Assembly: GCF_000315625.1 (NCBI RefSeq)
Contig: NW_005434636.1
Coordinates: 514,424-578,423, forward strand
DNA from: Guillardia theta CCMP2712
Taxonomy: Eukaryota > Cryptophyceae > Pyrenomonadales > Geminigeraceae
Direction: 5' to 3'
Length of the DNA: 64,000 bases
Under the pieces are notes generated by a model that was not told the DNA's origin, searched no databases, and saw nothing but the letters and a program-made list of their open reading frames with translations. The position numbers were made by a program, and so were the translations under genes. Position 1 is the first letter of the stretch, and every line of letters begins with the position of its first letter. This document shows positions 10,901 to 23,700 of the stretch, piece after piece.

Positions 10901-13900
10901 TCTCCTGAGAGAGTTTTTGGTAGAGGTGGCAAGGAAGGCTGCATTTCGACCAAGCTCTTGCACCCGATGTACGATTTAGATGACCGCGAAGTGGATAGCC
11001 TGTATCATATTTTGACCAACTTTGTATGTATCATTCCGAAGGCAAGGGCCTTGCCTCCGAGCGCGGTGTTGAGTCATCCAAACCTGAACGAGAATATTGT
11101 GAACGAAGATCGCGTGCTGGATTGCAGACATTGGTTTTCATCATTCAACGATGTCTGCAGACCTGCATATATTCGTCAACAATTGTACTTCCCAGACAAA
11201 AGGTTGTTGCAATACGACTGTGGCAAGCTACAAGTTTTGGATGGAATGTTACGCAAACTCAAGAGCGAAGGTCATCGTGTGTTGTTGTTCACGCAGATGT
11301 CGAAAGTTCTTGATATCTTGGAAACTTTTCTCAGCTTTCACGGACATGTGTACATCAGACTAGATGGCGCAACCAAAATTGAGATGCGTCAGAAGCTTGT
11401 TGAAAGGTTTAACCAGGATCCAAAGATTTTGGTTTTTATCTCGTCGACACGTGCAGGGGGAGTAGGGATAAATCTGACAGGGGCAGATACTGTCATATTT
11501 TACGATAGTGACTGGAATCCTGCTATGGATCGACAAGCGCAAGATCGTTGTCACAGGATTGGGCAGACGAGAGAAGTCAACATCTATCGACTGGTAAGCG
11601 AGAGTACCGTCGAAGAAAACATTCTCAAGAAGGCTCGACAAAAGTTACAACTGGAAAATCTTGCACTGAAAGATGGAGCTGCTAGCCTCTTCAACCCAGA
11701 CATGTTCAAAAAGATTGATGTAAGTACACGCTTACTGCTTTTTGTCTTTCACTTACATCATATGTTACTAACTCATGTTGTAGGTAAGAGAACTATTTGA
11801 GGAAGAGAAGGCCCCTGTAGAACAAGTAGAAACAAATCCCTTGGCACATCTTCAAGCGCAAGAAAGTGCCACTCCTGTCAAGGATTCCAAAGGTGACAAG
11901 GATTCACGAAAGAATGTTCTTAGCGACAAAGAGTGGGAGCTTGCGATTGCAAATGCTGAAGACGAGCAAGACGTTGAGGCCATGAAGATTGCGAAGCAAG
12001 AGGAACGTGAAGAGATGGCTGATTTTGAGGACGAGGCACCAGCTGATGCAGGCGATCGAGATGTTTCTGAAGCGGCGCAAGATGATTTTGGACTTGGCAA
12101 AGTTGAAGCCGTTGCGATGGCAATTGAGAGCGAGCTCATGCCAGTGCAACGATATGCGCTACAATACTTGGAGAACGAGTTCAAGCAGGCAGGAATTACC
12201 CTAGTTGCTGGCGTGAACTTTGACAAGGAGCAATGGGAGAGAGATCAGCTTCGCCGTATTCGTGATCAAGACGCCGATCGCATGTATGATGAAGATGAAA
12301 TCCTCTATTACGAGGTTTCTGGATGCTCACAACAGGTAAAATTATTGGCACTCGAAACTTCCTTACGTTACCGTGGTTTGTGTTTTTTCACACCATTCAC
12401 ATCTGTCATGTTCTGTTTGCTTTGTGATTGTGTCTTCATACGACGAAGGAGCACTCAAGCCTTTGTCCCCTGAGCCCATATTCTTCCAGGTTTATCGTGA
12501 ACTCGTAAATCGCTTGCAGTCAGGGTTTGAGAAATCGAACCTTGACTTCGGTGGTTTTTACGAGCCACCCAATCCCGATGATGACAAGTTCACTTATATC
12601 AACGAACCCATGTACCAGGATACAGGTACGTTTGCATCGCAAATTTGGGAAGCACGGGTTCTTTCGCTGGTGTTCGATGCAATATCTGCAACGGATTCGA
12701 ACTACCCGAATCACCTGTTGCGATGGTTTTCGTTTTCTTTGCACGTCCTGCGAATGAACCTGTGCTCCATTTGTTGCGATGGAAACGGACTGTATCCATG
12801 CATTTTACATGAATTGAATCGTGTGCTTGTTTCACAACACCATTCACACTGTCTTTTATGTTGCTGCTCGTGATATGTGGGCTTGCGTGTGCAGATATTG
12901 ACTGACCTTTGATCTTTGTAGGGGTGAGATCGCCTCAGGGAACCAAGGTAAAGGGTCAGAGACCTGGTCCACCGCAGAACAAAGGGCTCAAGATCAAGTT
13001 CACGATGCCTCAAGCGGTTCAGGCAAACGCACAAGCTTCGGCACGACCAGGGCAGGGCCTGCAGTCTCAACTGAACAAGAAGATGCCGCCAACTCAGCCA
13101 GGACAGCAAGTCAACAAGAACCGAAGAGCAGGCATCTCCGCTGGAGATGTTCCATGGACGAAAGAGGAAGAAGATGTCTTGAGAGAATCTGTCAACCGTT
13201 TTCAGGGTGGCTCTGGTACACTACCCATTCGTACTTGGCATCTGCATGCTTCAATTTTGAACTCCAGTATTCCTGCCAGGGGACGACTCCGCATGGGGAA
13301 GCATTGCATGGACTATTGGCATGCACGGTTATCGACTGCTCAGCAAGGTCAAGGAAATCCTGACGGTCAGCAAAAGCAGCCTTTGTATCCTCCGCGATCA
13401 CAATCGTCAGAACCGACAAGAGACTCGAATATTGCATCCATCATCCGTGCGATGTTGTCTAATACTAAGTCCACTCAGAGTGGCCCCACTTTGCCTGGTG
13501 GAGGAACTTTACCCATGAAGCAGCGGGATTCTCTCCAAGTTCTGCCAGCACACGACTCTCACAGAATGATTGCAAACCAGGCTGCGCAATCTGTCGGCCT
13601 CAACCTTGCAACAGTCTCGAGCAACCCTAGCGAGCTGATTCGACGCATACTAGCAAAGATGCCTCAGCCTGCGCCCTCGCAATCCCAAGTGCAGCAGCAG
13701 CCGTTACAGCAGCAGCAAGCATCTCAGGGGGCTCAACAGTCTTTGCCGGCTTCGCAGCAGCCGGTGCCACCGTCGATCTCACAACAACCTGGAAGCCACC
13801 TCGTCCGTGGTCAACCACAAACATCAGCTGGGCTGGGACAAGGACCTCCCGGGCAGATGCCTGGCAGACCAGGAGCTCATCCATCGCAGCAGGTGCCCGT

Positions 13901-14624
13901 CCGAATGGGTGCGCAGCCGCCTCATCGTCCTGGAGCTCCGGTCGTAAGTGCGTCTGCTGCCTCCAAGGTTGTGGGCGCCGCACATGCCTCGCATGCAGCA
14001 GCCATGCAGGCGTCAAGGCCCATCACGTCGAAGCCTGGCATGCCTCCTACCTCCGCAGGCCCGCCAGTGTCAAGCTCGGTGGTGCTGGGAGGTGTGGGGG
14101 CTCCTTCTCCAATGGCCCATCCGTCAGTGGTGGGGATGCAGCAGGGTGTACGACCAGGGCAACAGAGCCCGATCCCGACGTCAGCAGCTGCGAGGGCAGG
14201 TCAGGGGCCTCCGACAGCCGGACGAGGTCATCCTGTGCATGACCCGACACAGCAATCGAGGCTGCACACTCAGGCGACTCCGCAGCAGCAGCAGGTGGCT
14301 AGACAGGCGGCTCTTGCGCAGCATCAGGCGATCCGAGCCCAGCATACGCCAGTGCCGCACCAGCACCCGCAGCTGTCACAAGCGGATGCGTCGCAGGTGG
14401 GATCCGGTCCTGTGCCGACGGCTCATCATGGCGCGGTCGCGGGGAGGCCAGGAGGCTATCCTCAGCCTCTTCCCCCCTCAGGGTTGATGGGTCAGCATCC
14501 GCCGTCCTCGATGGCGCCGGGAATGCAGCAGCCGATGATGCCGCAACACCCTGCGACGATGGCTCAAAACCGACAGAGAAAGCCGAAGAACGCTCCTGGC
14601 TCGTCACCGCAGAGCAGAAGATGA
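7994..14624 (+). CDS. SWR1/SRCAP/PIE1-class Swi2/Snf2 chromatin-remodelling ATPase
   Basis: Exon 1 (7994-11719) encodes an HSA domain (about residues 115-200, WLATDFRQERKWKMAVAKK), a long acidic tract (300-400), then the Snf2 ATPase: LADEMGLGKT (Walker A), LDEAHNIKN (DEAH box) and LLLTGTPLQNN. An insertion of about 300 residues splits the motor, typical of the INO80/SWR1 class, before the second RecA lobe (RVLLFTQMSKVLD, STRAGGVGINL, QDRCHRIGQT). Exons 2 (11784-12335), 3 (12490-12625) and 4 (12922-14624) join in frame by GT-AG introns. Exon 4 has a SANT/Myb-like segment (VPWTKEEEDVLRESV) and a long Gln/Pro/Ala-rich tail. Known role of the class: ATP-driven exchange of H2A for H2A.Z in nucleosomes. 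The HSA domain would bind actin/Arp subunits. Start ATG is followed by an acidic, disordered leader. Confidence 0.93.
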
Positions 14625-14703
14625 TGTTGATGTTGAACAAGCTTTATTCTTTCATGGTTGAATAAACTTCCTCTTAGACCTTCACGTCTTGACATACAAG
14701 TAT

Positions 14704-17700
14704 TCACACATCCAACAAGCTTCGCTCCATCTCCCACAGCAGCTTCTCGTTCCTCTCTATCAGCTTCTCGTTGGCCTCACACACCTGCTGTGTCCTTGCC
14801 AGCCGAGCCTCCGCCTCCTCCACCTCTTCCTCGAGCTCGTCGATCTCCTTGGCCAGTCTCGCTCCTTGCTCGAAGGCTGATTGAGCTGCAGAGCCGTCAG
14901 CTGCAGGGACTAGCAACCTGCGCGCGCACCTGCTGCGAGCATGATGCCGTCCATGTCTCCCGTGGGAATGCGATCCTCGTGGCTCCCTGCCACCACGTCA
15001 CTTCCTCTTCGTCACCCTCCTTCCTCCCTTCCCTCCCATCTTTCTCTCCCCCTCTCCTCCTCCCCTCCCTCTCTCCTCCCTCCCGTCCCTCTCTCCTCCC
15101 TCTTCTCTTCATCCCACCGAGGGCAAACGCCTGGTGAACATCCTGCGCCATGGGGCCCATGTGAAGCGCCGACTGCCCCTCATAGCGCCAGGTGAAAACA
15201 GGCACGCGCTCGACCAGAGTCTTGAGCACGCGATCCGTGCTGACCTGAGGTAGTAGGGATGAGAAGTGCAAGAGCACGGGAGAAAGACAAGGGAAGGGAG
15301 TGGAAAGACGAAGAGGAGAGGAAAAAAGGAGGAGCACAAGACTAGACCGAAGAACAACGAAGCAGCAATGGTGTGAACAGGAGCAGAACCGGGGAGCAGA
15401 TCGAGAAGAGGAGGAGCGGAGGAGGGGAGGAGGGGAGGAGGGGAGGACTGGCCGATCACCTGAGTTCGATTCCACTTGGACCGCGCGTCTGACAAGGTAG
15501 ACCAGCTGCTGCTCTTGGGGAACAGCTGAGCACCTATCTCCCATCCCGAGGAGCGAACATCACTGACCTGCGCCACTGTCAGTACTCCTCTCAAGCAGCT
15601 GGCGGCAGGGCTGACCATTCGAAACCCTCCGCGCGCTCTAGCCCAGAACGAATCCTGCTTCACGTTGGGGGAGGAGGCGCTGGGGCTGTCAAGGAAGACG
15701 AAGGAGCCGGAGGAGTTGGAGAGCGACGCCAGGTCCCCATCGGTGAAGCTCCCGAGCACAGCTGCCTCCTTCACGGAGACCCTGAGGCTGTGAGCATGCA
15801 CGTGGTACTGCCCGGTGTGGGGGACGAGGCAGTAGGACTGGATGTTGCCGGTGGTGATCACAGTGCCGGAGCTGTCGGGGAAGGAGATCACGTTGGGGTT
15901 GGAGCTGGGAATCATCTCGAAGGCAGTGGAGGGCCTCCCAGCAAGGCTCGACTGGCCCACCTGGTCGTCCGACCCTGAGAAGACGAGGGGGAAGCGGCCC
16001 GTGAGCTGCACGTTCTGGAAGAGAGCGAACTGAGGGTCGTCCCCTAGCTCGCTGTCCCCGAAGAGGATCCTCTCTCCTTGTAGGTTCGCGTCGTTGTGCA
16101 GCTTCAGATCGCCGAGGACCTTGAGGAAGGTCACAGTTTCCGGCAGGTTGCCCGTCGTCAAGATGGTGCCGCTGGTGTCGGGGAGCGTCAGGATGTTGTC
16201 GCTGCTGCTGTCGGAGACGTCGAAGATCAAGTTGAACTCGTCCATCTTGTCGCCTGTGAAGGCGATGGACTGCGCGCTCAGGATGGCGTTGAACTCAACG
16301 TTGACCGCGTTCTCGTCATCGCCGAAGTTGACGAACGCCATGGAGCTGTTGGCATCTCGGGTGAAGGAGGCATGCTCGAAAACGAGCGGCTCGGACGAGA
16401 ACACCTGCGAGTAGAAGGGAGGGAGCGAGCCGCTGCTGAGCACGGTGCCGTGGGCATCAGGCAGAGTCAGGGTGTTGTCCTCCACCGGGTTCACGACCCC
16501 CAGGGTGGTCGCGAAGGAGCCGACGCCTCGAGCTCCGAGCGTCACGGGATAGTCGCCGGAGATGTCGGAGACAAGAGTCACCCACGACTTGTTGGCAGCG
16601 GCAGGGCCGGGGGAGTCGAACATGCCGTAGAGCAGTTCGGGGCCCTCCGGCAGGCTGCCGACCTGCAAGGAGGACGACATGATGCTCGCACTTCCTTCCA
16701 GCGTCACCTGCCCCAGCACGACCCCACGAGGATCGTCCACGTTGATTGTGGGGGAGTCGCTGGTCATGAGGGCGCCGGAGCTGCGGGGGAGACGAAGAAG
16801 GTGGTCGGAGCTGAGCACGCTCTGCCTGACCTCCAGCTGGTGAAACACCCGCGAAGTCGCGGAGGTTTCGGGGAGAAACTTTAGCGGGGAGGAGGTGATG
16901 TCGCCGAGGAGGTCGACTACCGAGACCTCGCCCGCCTCTCCCAGCACAAGATCGCCGCTTACCTCCATGCCGTCGGTGACTTTGACGCTGCTTGCCTGTC
17001 CTGTCTGGTAGGATACGTCCTTGAGATTCCCGGTCGAGATGACCTTGCCGTTTCTCGAGATCAGAGAGATCTCGTTCACGTCGTTCCACTGGGTGACGGG
17101 GAGCCAACCCAAAGCTGCGCACTTGGAGATCATGGCGGACTCGTTGTTATGAGGTTGCCTTACGAGCTTGTCGTCCACGAAGAAGCTGTCCACTCCGTTC
17201 TTGTTCAAGTCGAAGGTCGTGCTGATCCTGCCCGTGTGAAACTCGATCTTGTCGAAAGAAGAGCAGGCGAGAGGGGACGAGCCCAGGACCAGGACCGCAT
17301 GGAAGGGCTGGTCAACGACCTCGAGGTTCGCCACCTCCGTCCAGCCGACCAAGTTGGCGTCGGAGATGACCGCAAGCTCGGTCAGGTTCGCTTGCATTGT
17401 GCCGTTAGACATGGAGAGGCCAAGAACCTTCGATCCCTCCAGAGCTGCGGCGAAGTTGACCCGGGGCAGGACTCGGATGTGCGAGATGGAGGTTGGCGCT
17501 GGCAGCTCAAGGCCCATGAAACAGAAACTCTCCTCTACCCACTTGCTGCTCTCGTTGACCTGAATCTCCATGAAGCGAGACCAAGCCTGTGACGCTGCTG
17601 TGGCAGACATGGACCCGTTCACGTCGAGAGGATTGAACATGGCGGAGACGAACTCGTCGATCGATGGGTCCTGTAGGAACCTGATGTGCATGTTTGACTC

Positions 17701-20700
17701 CACGACCGAACAATTGGAAATAGATCGAGAAAGAACAAGGCCCGACGGCACTGGGTTGCCCGGGATGAAGTCAGTGCAGATGGGGTTTGAGACATCCGCA
17801 ACTTCACTGACGGGAGCTCCTTTGATCGTGTTGAGGAGGTAGGAAGAGTTCAAGCTGCTGTGGTTCAAGTACTTCCAGAGAATCACTGTGCTGGAGGCTG
17901 CGGGGAGAGAAAATGATCCACTCGGACAGACAATCTGGGAGCCTCCTCGCACAGAGCATTGCTCATAGGGGAAGACTGCGAGGACGCTATAATTAGAGAT
18001 TCCCTTGGGAGGATTCAGCCTCATCGTCAGATCGCAAGTCGGACCGAAACTAGCGTGAAAGGTGCCGTTGAAGCCGCGCTGGAACCATCTTCCTTCGAAC
18101 GCGTCGGTGCTGGGCAGCGGCTGGAAGTCAGTCAGGTGCAAGTCAAGTCCCTGCAACCAGCCATCACTCGATCCCAAGTTCAGTTGAGCGCCTCCTTGCA
18201 GCCTCCACTGCCCAGGCACTTTACACTTGCGCATCTTCCTCAGCACTCCCCATGCCGGCGTAGCTTGCAACAGAGTCGGTCGGAGGAGTTGACGATCCTC
18301 CAGGTAGTTGCCCCACGTCTGGAGCCCCCAGGGCCTCCCGTCTCCTTGCATGTCGCACATCTGGAGCTGGGAGCACTGGAAGACAGGAGCGAAGCCGGCT
18401 TGCATGACGAGCTCGTTGCACTTGGAGATGCTGAGGGTTTCTGTTCCATTCAGCGGGTCTCGATACTCCAGCACTGTCGGGGCGTCCACATTGTTCTTCT
18501 CCTGCAGCACGTTGATGGGCAGGTCCTTGGCGCCTGCCGGGTCATTGAGGTAGTAGCGGATCGCCGCATCCTTGCTGTACGTTCGCGCTGGGGAGATGCG
18601 GAGATGATCTTGAGTCCTCTTGCGAATCGCGCACCTTCCCTGCACCGTCGGCGAGAGGGTCCACTTGCCGTAATCTTTCTGCTCCCACTCCTGTGCGAGA
18701 GGAAGGAGAGTGAGGGGGGGGGGAAAGCAAGCAGCAGGGCTCTCACCTCCCAAATCCCAGGGTCTTCTCCTGAGATCTGAGGTCCGGGAAACAGCAGGTC
18801 AGCATCGACGGGGCTCCAGGTCATGTGCCGCATCCTCAACTTGATCGGACGGTCCATCTTGGCGCTCTCGTTGAAGCCGATGCGGTAGCCGATGTACCTG
18901 AGGCCGGAGGTCACTAGAAGGAGAAACTGTGACTTGAACTCACCATCTGCCTTCGCTCGGGTTGTCCTTCGTGTCAAGCTTGTAGGAACTGTCGAGGATG
19001 TTGGCCTGGTAGAATATGTAGACAGGTTTCTCTCTGTGCTTGTACACAGGTTTCCTCGAGAACGTCGAGTGCAGGTCGAATTGCCCCATGAGCTCTGGGA
19101 AAAACACTGCTCCTTCGATGATGACAGACTCGCAGCCGCCGGACGTTCTGAGTACCATCCCAGCATCTCCATCCAGATACGCGTGCATGTGGATCTTTGA
19201 AACGAAGTCGTTGGGGTCCCCGAGCTGCAGGTCTCCTCCGAAGCCGACATGCCCACCTGCACCTAGTCAGACCAAAGGAGAGAGTGAGAGAGCTTACCAG
19301 CATACAACGATCCTGAAGGCAATGCCATCTTTGGGAGTTGGAGCAAGTTTCCAGTTGTTATGATGGTTCCAGAGCAGTCGGGGAAGAGGATGGTGTTGTT
19401 GTTCGTGATGGTCTCGTAGCCGATGGTCGTTGTAATGAGTCCCTGCTTGTCTTGACCAACAAGATCCTTGATGTTGACCCACTCGTCTTGCGGCTGAAAG
19501 AGCTCGAAGTCACAAGCAGCGACGCACTTCGTGTTGTAGAGCTGGAGATGAATGCCTGACGGCTGCTCCCTCCTGACACGATATCGTTCGATCCCATGGC
19601 ACCTGTGCTCACACTTCATGATCTGATCTGCTGGACAGCACCTCGCGTCCACGTCGCAAGGCTGCCCCATGTAAGGTCCTGTGAGACAGACGTAGGAGCT
19701 AACGCATTCTTGGTTGCTCGATGGACAAGACACGCCAGTGGGACAATCACTGATCAAGACATTCTGCATCCAAAGGGACTGGTTGCCTCCTCGGGTCTGC
19801 TTGTTGGAGACCCTGTCAATGATGACGCACATGGAGATTCGCTGAATCTCGTAGTCGATGATCCCAGTGATCTGACCGGAAGGCTTGATCGGGAGCTCGT
19901 AGGGGGACTGATACGCGGGCATCAAGCCAGTGGTCCCATCGTTCTTGGTTGAGTCACGGAAGTTGGACCCTGCGAGCATGTTCATGCTTCCGACGAACCT
20001 GAACTTGTCGCTCAATCTGATCTTGACGGATGACTTCGTCTGCAGCTGAGCAGGGGTCAGGGTGTCCTTGATACCCATGTAGATCATTCCATCCAGGTAC
20101 AGGTTCCGCAGTCTCATCTTCCTGAAAACGATGTCGTCGATGTTGCCGCTCGTGATTACGGTTCCCGTCGCGTCAGGGAATGTGATCCTCCGATTCATGA
20201 CGTCTGCTGGAGGAACATGCGCAAGCGTTTGCGTGTTCGGGAGGTAGTAGTCAGGAAGGCCGCCTTCCTGCACATACAGGCGGCAGCCGATGCAGCTGGT
20301 GACGGAGCATTTCGTGTCAACCGTGAAGGTGTAGTTACTCGCCTTGAACGGGTCCATGAGGTAATCAAGGCCTTGAATGAAGGTGCCAACGTTTGAGAAT
20401 TGAGCTCTGCACGTGTAACCTGATACGGTGAAGCCCAAGGCTGTCCAAAGGCTCGACCCGCTCGCCCAGTTGAAGTTGCTGAAGTCACAGTTGCTCGGTG
20501 GATAATTGGCGAAATGTTTCTTCATGCACCTGTTGAGGCCCGAGTCTTCGAGGCATCTGCTCAGGCTTCCATCGAGTGTCAAGCACTCGTAGGCAGACTG
20601 ATGATGAATCATGATGTCTCCGTTTGGAGCTACATTCTGTATTCCCGGAAACCCTTGAACATCCACAAGATTGCCAGACGTGATCACGGTACCTGATCGT

Positions 20701-23700
20701 TTCCCAGGCATCAGTTGAGAAACATTGGATGAGATATTCCCTATCCCAAAACTGATGCTGTAGTTTCGCAAGTAGAGCAACAGCGAGCTATCTAAGCTTG
20801 AGGGCTTTCCTTGCAGTCTACAGGCATCTGCAGGAGAATATGCTAGGATGCAGGAAACAGATCCATTCACATCCGTCACTCGATACGTCAGGATCCCGCA
20901 CTCCGGCTCCCTTTCGCACGCCTGCTTGCAGACTAGTAGAGACAGTGCTTGCATCCTAACGATCTTGACTGAAGCTTCTCGAACAGTTCCTTTCCTGCGG
21001 ATGACGTTGGGATAGGAGGGGTCAAACTGAACGCTCATGGTGTTGGAAATAACACTGCCAGGCAGGTAACAAATTGAATTCGAGTGATCGCTCCAGGTCA
21101 AGGGAAGACCCGGGCGAAACATGTCCGGGACGTTTCTATAGGTGAGCGAGTCAGGAACAGATCCTTGAAGCAGCACAGGCTTCATGCCACAGAGTCCACC
21201 CGAGGAGCAGTCGAGAGAAGTCACCGTCGCTGCCTCCCACTGGCTGTTGTACGTCGACCACTTGGAGCCGTCTGCTTGACCGTAAACCCCAGGGGGGGGC
21301 CTGTACACGTTGGCGAACGGCGCCATGTTGAGCCCCCCCCCGACAAGAACTTCACCGAAGAGACGGGTCTCACTGCTCACGTTGACAACCTGCCCCGTGA
21401 AGTTCTTGACGTCACGAATGTTGCCGGTGGTGATGATGGTGCTGTTGCATGCGAAGGGCATACTGCCGTCGCACGGGTGGAGGGAGTAAGACCTCCCTGT
21501 GATGTTGCTGTAGGTGTGCGATATGTTGTAACTCTGAGTTCCCCAAACCATCGGGAATTCGATCTGTGCGACCGATCCAGCGCGGGTCAGGAAGGAGACC
21601 CGGGAATCACTGTCGGAAGTGTTGAACAGCATGCCTCGAGGCAATGAGCTCTCTCCGGGCCCAGTCCGCGTGTCGAACATGGTGAACCAAGGGCCGTTGT
21701 TCCACAGCCACTTGGAACCTCCCTCACTCTTCCCCAAGGATGTTCCCTGTGACCACCAAGAGTCTTGAACGTTTTCATCCAGCAGGCTCGAGTAACTTGT
21801 CGAGGGCTCAAGATACCCGACAGTCAAGCCTCGCCTGAAGTAGGAGAGCTGGCTTACACTCAAGCTGTGAAGTGGTCCTGACTCTGCCGTGATGTCTTGC
21901 AGGTTGCCGGTTGTAATGATGATGCCGTTGGTTGAAGGGAAAAGCACATTGTTTTCTGACTGTTTGGAGTCAGACTTGGCAAGAGCTTCAAACTGCAAGA
22001 TTGTCTTATTGCCATCTGTTCCCGACGACAACAAGAACGTGAGATCAGATTTGTGGGAAGCGAAGATGTAAGAGTCCGTGTCTCTGCTATAATTCGCTCC
22101 ACACATCTGAAAATTCACCCGATACGGCGATGACCGCACTCGCGAGCATTCCAAGTCTGTATCAAACCCGAAGTCAAAGACCTGCTGCGCTAGGATCCTG
22201 CTTTGAGTCTGGTTGACCACGTAGAGCTGGTTGTCGGAGAAGGCAAGAAAGGGCTTCTGCCTGCACTTGACCTGCACATTCATCCATAAAGTCTTGGAAG
22301 GACAAGTCTTCCACAGGTTTGAGTCCAGCGAGTACAGGGCTCGTCTGGCAGAGATGGAGCACGAGGTCTTGCCAATGCAGGAGATGAAATTCCCGTCCGT
22401 CGTCTTGCGCGTCCCAGCCAGCCATGGGGCAAGATCAACATCGCACGGGTGAGCAGTATACTCGCCGCAGAGGCCTCCAGTCTGTAAGAAGAGATGTCAG
22501 CGGTCAAGAACAGAGGCACTTCAGCAATTCATGATGACAACAAGGAAAGCAGTCGGATCGAGTGCACATTCGGCCTCAGAAAGTGTATGGATAACAGGAT
22601 GTGACTTACATTGCCCATCCTTGCGTATGAAAATTCTGTAATTTCTCCTCCAACTCCGCAAGACAGTGTTTTTGTTTCATTTTCATGTAGCTCTGCGCAA
22701 ACTCCCTGGTGCTGAAGGGAAAATCCATTCACCGATGCCGATTCTGATTTTGCAATGGACCACAAGTGTGGGTTCACGTCGTATACATTGGGACTACCAT
22801 AAGCAAAGGTGTTCAAGTTTGCCAAGCTCCTCACCTCAAGGGACTGGTTTGTGTAGTTGGAGCAATCAGCAGTGGTTAAGTTGGCGTTGCAATTCACATC
22901 GATCAAGATTTGCAAAGCATCAAGCTGCTTCTGATACATTTCAAGGATAAGTGGAATAAGATCAGGCCCCCCCGCAAGATAATTCCTTTGACCATAACTC
23001 TGAAAGAATGCTAGACAGCCGGGTAGCAGAGTGCCATTCAGGTGAGAATCTCGACTGTCACTTACTGAACATCCCGTCCTGAACATTTTCCATCTGTTGA
23101 AGTGAAGCGATCCGTCAGAGGGAGGCAGAGCTTGAGAGGTGGAATATGAAGGAATCAAGAAGCCGCCGCTCGACAACGAAACCAGGTTGAAACGAGAAGC
23201 CCAGATCAAGGAACAGCTCTGATCCTTGCATGATCGAAAGCACTGGGACAAATTGGAGACCGTCAAGTTCAAGCAAAAAGTTCCGAAGTCGGACTTGTAG
23301 CACTTGGAGTCAAGACTTGTGAGGTTCAAGTTCTGCAGAGACTGGAGTGGCTCTGTGATGAGGTTGGAGCACTGCGATTTTAAGCTTGTGTTCCATCCCA
23401 GGAGGAAGTCGTTGGACCTCAACTGGAATCCAGAGTTGAGCAAGTGGTCTTTATCGTTGCAATCCGTCCAATTGCATTCCCCCGCGTGCGAGCCTGATCC
23501 GAACTGAAGCCACCCGTAAACCTGTAGGTTGCTGTTGACTTGCAGTCCGGTAGCCTGTCCATACTCCAGCAAGACGTCCTCCAGGTTCCCTGTCGTCAGA
23601 AGGATACCATCCTGCACCGGCACACGCAGCGAGTTCCTGAGCTTCGGAGGAGTAGGCGTGCCCTTCCTTGGGGAGAGGTCAGCGCGTACTTGAGGGGAGT

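Noticed and set aside
16096-16884. Plus-strand open frame of 262 codons
   Set aside because: It lies opposite the TTGN repeat region of the S74 gene, where the minus strand has the recognisable motifs.
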